Assembly: GCF_026013365.1 (NCBI RefSeq)
Contig: NZ_JAPDOE010000002.1
Span: forward strand, 806,001-870,000
From: Paenibacillus sp. LS1
GTDB taxonomy: Bacteria > Bacillota > Bacilli > Paenibacillales > Paenibacillaceae
Direction of reading: 5' to 3'
Length of the DNA stretch: 64,000 nt
In this document: positions 62,930 through 64,000 of the stretch, in pieces
Position numbering within the stretch: position 1 is the stretch's first letter
Layout of the letters: the number at the start of each line of letters is the position of its first letter
Position numbers and translations under genes: made by a program
The notes under the pieces: model-generated
What the model was told of the DNA's origin: nothing
The model's input: only the letters and a program-made list of their open reading frames with translations
Databases searched by the model: none

Positions 62930-64000
62930 CTACTGTCCCACAACACCCGCTTGCATGTTCAGAAGTTTGCTGAACGTGCCTACCGGATCTGTAGATAACT
63001 GCTGATACCCACCCTCTTGAATCACACGACCTTCGTCCAGCACAATCACACGATCTGCCGTTCGAATGGTGGACAATCGGTGTGCAATCACAATAATAGT
63101 CACATGTCCTTTTAACCGTTCCAGCGCCTCATGAATGTACTGTTCATTCTCACTATCCAACGCACTCGTTGCCTCATCCAGTACCAATACCGAAGGATTC
63201 CGCAGCATGGCCCGGGCAAGTACCAATCGCTGGCGTTCCCCTCCAGACAGCCGAATACCTCGATCACCTATAATCGTATCCAGACCCTGAGGTAACTTCC
63301 GTACAAAAGCCGCAGAGGATGAAAACTGCAAAGCCTGCCACATCTGTTCTTCACTTGCGTTCGGATCAACCAGACGCAGATTCTCACGAATACTCGTATG
63401 AAACAGGAACGGGTCCTGAGAGACATATCCGATGGAACTTCGCCAGCTCAGTAATCGTTCCTCTGACAGAGGTACACCGTCAATCAAAATACGACCAGTC
63501 TCGGGCCTGACGAGGCCCATAATCAGATCTATCAACGTACTCTTTCCTGCTCCGGATTTGCCTACAATTGCAGTCATGCCCCTTGCCGGAATAGAGGCTT
63601 GCACATTCATCAATGAGTAGGTATCACTTCCCTCATAACGATAAGAGACATCCTGACACGTGATGGATTCCTTCAGTTTCATAGGTTGAATCCCATCAAT
63701 TCCAACATCTCCAGCTGAAGCAATCTCTTCACTAATTTCACGACTTTTTGCCGTCTGCGCTTGCAATTCTCTTACCACCCGAAATGCAGGCAGCATCGAG
63801 CTGATGTACTCCAGATTGGACTGAATCGCCGTAAATCTGGGCCATAAGCGGGAAAAGATAAGGATAATAAGCAGCAGACTTGCCGGAGGTACCGTCATTA
63901 CACGGAGAGAAAGATAGATGAATGCAGCAATAATGATGGCCGCGGACATCCGGTGAATCAGCTGTGTTCCACTGTTCAATTGGCTAAACTGAATGACATT
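62930..64000 (-). CDS. ABC transporter, permease-ATPase half-transporter (5' end outside the window)
   Basis: The last 356 residues of an exporter-type ABC protein; the frame is open to base 64000. The visible part holds the end of the membrane domain (IIIAAFIYLSLRVM, ASLLLIILIFSRLWPRF) and a full ATPase domain: Walker A GKSGAGKSTL, Q-loop YVSQDPFLF, signature LSGGERQRL, Walker B VLVLDEATSALD, and the switch His in IAHRLST. Substrate unknown. Confidence 0.9.
   Translation of the reverse strand, partial: NVIQFSQLNSGTQLIHRMSAAIIIAAFIYLSLRVMTVPPASLLLIILIFSRLWPRFTAIQSNLEYISSMLPAFRVVRELQAQTAKSREISEEIASAGDVGIDGIQPMKLKESITCQDVSYRYEGSDTYSLMNVQASIPARGMTAIVGKSGAGKSTLIDLIMGLVRPETGRILIDGVPLSEERLLSWRSSIGYVSQDPFLFHTSIRENLRLVDPNASEEQMWQALQFSSSAAFVRKLPQGLDTIIGDRGIRLSGGERQRLVLARAMLRNPSVLVLDEATSALDSENEQYIHEALERLKGHVTIIVIAHRLSTIRTADRVIVLDEGRVIQEGGYQQLSTDPVGTFSKLLNMQAGVVGQ

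Overview
The window looks like a chromosomal segment of a spore-forming Firmicute, most probably Paenibacillus. The evidence is the spore-coat genes cotJA/cotJB, a YjcZ-type sporulation peptide, the delta-lactam de-N-acetylase PdaA, the YfkAB, YunC and YunD families, a sufCDSUB operon of Gram-positive type, and strong AGGAGG ribosome binding sites. The assignment rests on gene families and style; no database search was possible.

Layout. 1-21 kb is ordinary chromosome. On the minus strand lie cotJAB, a CNNM/CorC-type transporter, radical SAM YfkAB, an HD-GYP protein and a YunD-type nucleotidase. On the plus strand lie a MoaD-MoaE fusion and a second HD-GYP gene. Then, minus strand, come a small sporulation peptide, an M23 peptidase, a secreted sphingomyelinase-like phosphodiesterase with a jacalin-like lectin tail, sufCDSUB, a DUF1802 gene and dps. 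The plus-strand pair mtnK-mtnA follows, then yunC on the minus strand. The suf promoter overlaps a perfect PerR-type palindrome and a Fur-like site.

21.4-57.6 kb is one minus-strand, phage-derived block and the main point of interest. At its upstream end is a 906-residue single-chain RNA polymerase of the double-psi beta-barrel superfamily, in the manner of SPbeta YonO. A zinc-ribbon gene overlaps its stop codon, and a strong terminator follows. Then comes a complete non-contractile tail set: small assembly genes, a tube protein, a 2182-residue tape measure with a lytic transglycosylase domain, a tail-tip protein, a Dit-like protein, a PAAR-like protein, and a long array of modular fibre proteins. 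One IS30-family element sits inside the fibre array. I see no capsid, portal, terminase, integrase, repressor, holin or endolysin gene, and both flanks are ordinary chromosomal genes. The simplest reading is a domesticated, headless tail particle (tailocin-like) with its own dedicated RNA polymerase. Intrinsic-terminator hairpins sit between several tightly packed tail genes, which fits transcription by an unusual polymerase.

57.8-64 kb returns to chromosome: an unknown 192-residue protein, a DUF423 membrane protein, a small membrane protein, a DegV-family lipid-binding protein, PdaA, a zinc-ribbon protein, adenylylsulfate kinase CysC and the 3' part of an ABC transporter gene that runs off the window.
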